This document shows, one piece after another, positions 5,177-6,843 of a stretch of DNA of 6,843 bases (position 1 is the first letter of the stretch; each line of letters starts with the position of its first letter). The DNA is taken from positions 5,119 through 11,961 of the forward strand of contig DMKK01000029.1 in NCBI GenBank assembly GCA_003454335.1, read 5' to 3'. Under the pieces are notes generated by a model. That model was not told the DNA's origin. It saw only the letters and a list, made by a program, of their open reading frames with translations, and made no database searches. The stretch is from Gammaproteobacteria bacterium. Lineage in GTDB: Bacteria; Pseudomonadota; Gammaproteobacteria; UBA9214. The position numbers and the translations under genes were made by a program.

Positions 5177-6262
5177 GTGTCAGTAACCGATCATACAGCC
5201 CCACCTGCTACAGCTGTCGAGATCAGCGACCTGCTGCCGACACTTGAGGCCGTACGTACCAATTGCCATATCACGGATGCAAAACACGCCACCGACTACA
5301 CACTCTGCGTGTACCTGTTGAAAATGAGGGAGTACTTTCGCTGGGAACACAGTATTCCGTTCAACGAGAAATTGCCGCAACAGGAACTTACCGACTGGCT
5401 GAGTCAGCGGGAGAACCACTGGGAATCACTGGAAGAAAGCGAGTTCGAAGCCATACCCGTACGGGATACGTTGCATGGCCCGTTTGCTGCAGAGACCATT
5501 AACCACACTCTCAATGAACTGGGCTTCGTTTATAGCAGCGGTTACGGCCGCAATATGAGACCGGTGTTCTACCTGGGCGCACTGGAATCGCGCAAGACAG
5601 ACAACGGCTACACGCTGGTCGTATCCGGCAAGGAATATGCGCGGGACCTCGCATCCCCACCGGCCATGAGCCAGGGAAAGACCATCTTCATACGACGCGA
5701 ATCCCTGCGCCGCATGTTGTGGGAAAAGGTCGAGGAATGGCGCTGGAACAAACCTGCCAATGCCATGCAAAATGCGCTCGGCTGTTATGATTTCGACAAC
5801 GCGGTCGAGCAATCACTCGATGCCATGACCGACAACGAACTGCAGTCAGCGATACTGCACGAGGTCGGAGAAATAAGGGCTGGCGAACTGCTGGGCAGTG
5901 ACTGGGAAGCGATGCTTGCCACCATGCCACACAGCAAGGCCGAGATCATGGTACGCGCCGTACGTGACCATCTGGCTGACGCCCTGTCAACGCTCCCCGG
6001 ACTGTTATCCGGCATGACCACCGCCTCGCTGCACTTCTATGTCGCGAACATGGCAAATATGCGCAAGGACCTGTTTCCCAAGCTGGTGGCTGCCTACGAA
6101 ATCTGGACAGTCACCGGCAATACAAAGGCACTTGAACAATTGACCGACGAGGCCGCCGCCCACTGGCAGCTACTGGCTGAAAAAATGCTCGAGATATACC
6201 GGGAACAGGGTCCCGCATGCCAGCCGGCACTGATCTCCCTGATTGAAGTAAATACCCTGTAA
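5177..6262 (+). CDS. Uncharacterised conserved-type protein, 361 aa
   Basis: A 361-residue soluble protein without signal peptide or membrane segment; I cannot give it a function. It may belong to the group catalogued as the Sfum_1244 family, which I recall only loosely. Visible features are a short variable N-terminus; a tryptophan-rich helical region (YLLKMREYFRWEHSIPF 46-62, LTDWLSQRENHWESLEE 71-87); a probable sheet domain (GFVYSSGYGRNMRPVFYLGALESRK about 116-140, TLVVSGKEYARDLASPP about 146-162); and a helical C-terminal half with ILHEVGEIRAGELLG (226-240) and ETWxV-like ends. HEVGE (228-232) resembles half of a metal site but is not a full HExxH. The GTG at 5177 is the only ordinary start codon after the in-frame stop at 5138, and has AAGG 8 bases upstream. 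It is 26 bases from the following oxygenase, so the two are probably co-transcribed. Confidence 0.82.
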   Translation: MSVTDHTAPPATAVEISDLLPTLEAVRTNCHITDAKHATDYTLCVYLLKMREYFRWEHSIPFNEKLPQQELTDWLSQRENHWESLEESEFEAIPVRDTLHGPFAAETINHTLNELGFVYSSGYGRNMRPVFYLGALESRKTDNGYTLVVSGKEYARDLASPPAMSQGKTIFIRRESLRRMLWEKVEEWRWNKPANAMQNALGCYDFDNAVEQSLDAMTDNELQSAILHEVGEIRAGELLGSDWEAMLATMPHSKAEIMVRAVRDHLADALSTLPGLLSGMTTASLHFYVANMANMRKDLFPKLVAAYEIWTVTGNTKALEQLTDEAAAHWQLLAEKMLEIYREQGPACQPALISLIEVNTL

Positions 6263-6288
6263 CCACCACAGCGACAAGATCACACACT

Positions 6289-6843
6289 ATGTCCACTCAA
6301 CCATCCGCAGACAAGCCAGCGTTACAAACAATTTCAGAGGTCAGGGAAAACACCTTCATCTTTGAAAAACCAGGGGCATTGCCCCTTGATATATGCAGCG
6401 AAATGATACGCCGCTTTGAGGCAAATACCGATGAACAGTATGCCGGGCGTATTGGACAAACAGTCCAGCAGGAAACCAGTATCAAGCGCTCGACCGACCT
6501 CGTGGTCAGTGGCAAGGAACACTGGCAAGACCTTGACCGCGAACTGTTCCGTTCACTTGGCCAGGCCATCCATGAATTCCGTGAAACCTATCCGTTTTTC
6601 AAGGGCCCGTTCAAGGACAGCGGTTATGCCATACAGCGCACCAATCCCGGTGAATTTTATCACTGGCACATCGATGGCGGCAGCCACGAATTCAGCCAGC
6701 GACAACTGGTCGCCGTCTGGTACCTGAACGACGTGGCCGGACCGGGTGGCGAAACCGAATTTTCATACCAGGATGTACAGGTAAAACCACAGGCCGGAAA
6801 GCTGTTACTGTTTCCACCTTTCTGGACACATGAACACCGTGGT
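6289..6843 (+). CDS. 2-oxoglutarate/Fe(II)-dependent oxygenase, partial (C-terminus beyond right edge)
   Basis: The first 185 residues of a cytoplasmic non-haem iron oxygenase of the prolyl-4-hydroxylase-like 2OG-Fe(II) superfamily, which couples 2-oxoglutarate decarboxylation to hydroxylation of a substrate. The iron-binding triad is visible: H127 and D129 in HWHIDGG, and the distal H181 in LLLFPPFWTHEHRG (172-185). The conserved strand between them is QLVAVWYLNDVAGPGGETEF (139-158). The residue that binds 2-oxoglutarate, normally an Arg or Lys about ten residues after the distal His, lies beyond the edge. The ATG at 6289 is the only plausible start, but there is no Shine-Dalgarno in the 26 bases after the preceding stop, which points to translational reinitiation from the upstream gene. 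The substrate cannot be told from the sequence; the conserved-unknown partner may be part of the same function. Confidence 0.92.
   Translation, partial: MSTQPSADKPALQTISEVRENTFIFEKPGALPLDICSEMIRRFEANTDEQYAGRIGQTVQQETSIKRSTDLVVSGKEHWQDLDRELFRSLGQAIHEFRETYPFFKGPFKDSGYAIQRTNPGEFYHWHIDGGSHEFSQRQLVAVWYLNDVAGPGGETEFSYQDVQVKPQAGKLLLFPPFWTHEHRG

Noticed and set aside
4999..5247. Plus-strand 82-codon frame starting with a leucine-rich, signal-like segment
   Set aside because: It overlaps the start of the 185-residue gene antisense and the 361-residue gene in another frame. The leucine run is the complement of coding sequence, and there is no Shine-Dalgarno.
6297..6569. 90-codon minus-strand frame antisense to the oxygenase
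   Set aside because: The plus-strand frame encodes a recognisable oxygenase with a full iron triad; the antisense translation has no recognisable features.
1..6843. Search for tRNA/rRNA genes, CRISPR arrays, insertion sequences and attachment sites
   Set aside because: I saw no cloverleaf-like segment, regularly spaced repeats, transposase or integrase sequence, or long terminal inverted repeats on either strand.

Overview
The window looks like a chromosomal segment of a gammaproteobacterial sulfur oxidiser. The evidence is a GacA/UvrY-type response regulator close to enterobacterial UvrY, a fused three-function CysG siroheme synthase, a GrxC-type glutaredoxin, and a protein I recognise as DsrS-like, a family tied to the reverse dissimilatory sulfite reductase (Dsr) sulfur-oxidation pathway. 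Genes are densely packed and protein-coding. I see no mobile element, CRISPR array, rRNA or tRNA.

Left half (1-3913), all on the minus strand. Reading in the direction of transcription (right to left) the order is: a cytoplasmic Sel1-repeat protein, a DsrS-like protein, glutaredoxin GrxC, siroheme synthase CysG, a 145-base gap, and then a GacA/UvrY response regulator that runs off the left edge. The first four genes are close together (37-47 base gaps, with a 4-base ATGA overlap between dsrS and grxC) and probably form one operon. Siroheme is the precursor of the DsrAB cofactor, so dsrS, grxC and cysG together read as a satellite accessory cluster for Dsr sulfur oxidation. The core dsr genes are not in the window. 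The regulator may have its own promoter.

Middle (3914-4470). A 314-base divergent intergenic region separates the minus-strand operon from a small plus-strand gene for a 64-residue acidic protein. That gene has a strong ribosome binding site and ends at a textbook bidirectional terminator (4441-4470).

Right half (4485-6843). A minus-strand gene for a 185-residue protein of unknown function converges on the same terminator. Diverging from it is a plus-strand pair: a 361-residue protein of unknown function followed 26 bases later by a 2-oxoglutarate/Fe(II)-dependent oxygenase that is cut by the right edge. The 134-base gap between the divergent genes holds a perfect 12-base palindrome and a separate 6-base stem.

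The most interesting points are the Dsr accessory cluster detached from the core dsr operon with a Sel1 protein at its head, the small acidic protein, and the unknown-protein/oxygenase pair. Nothing here proves a new system; the functional links are inferred from gene order.
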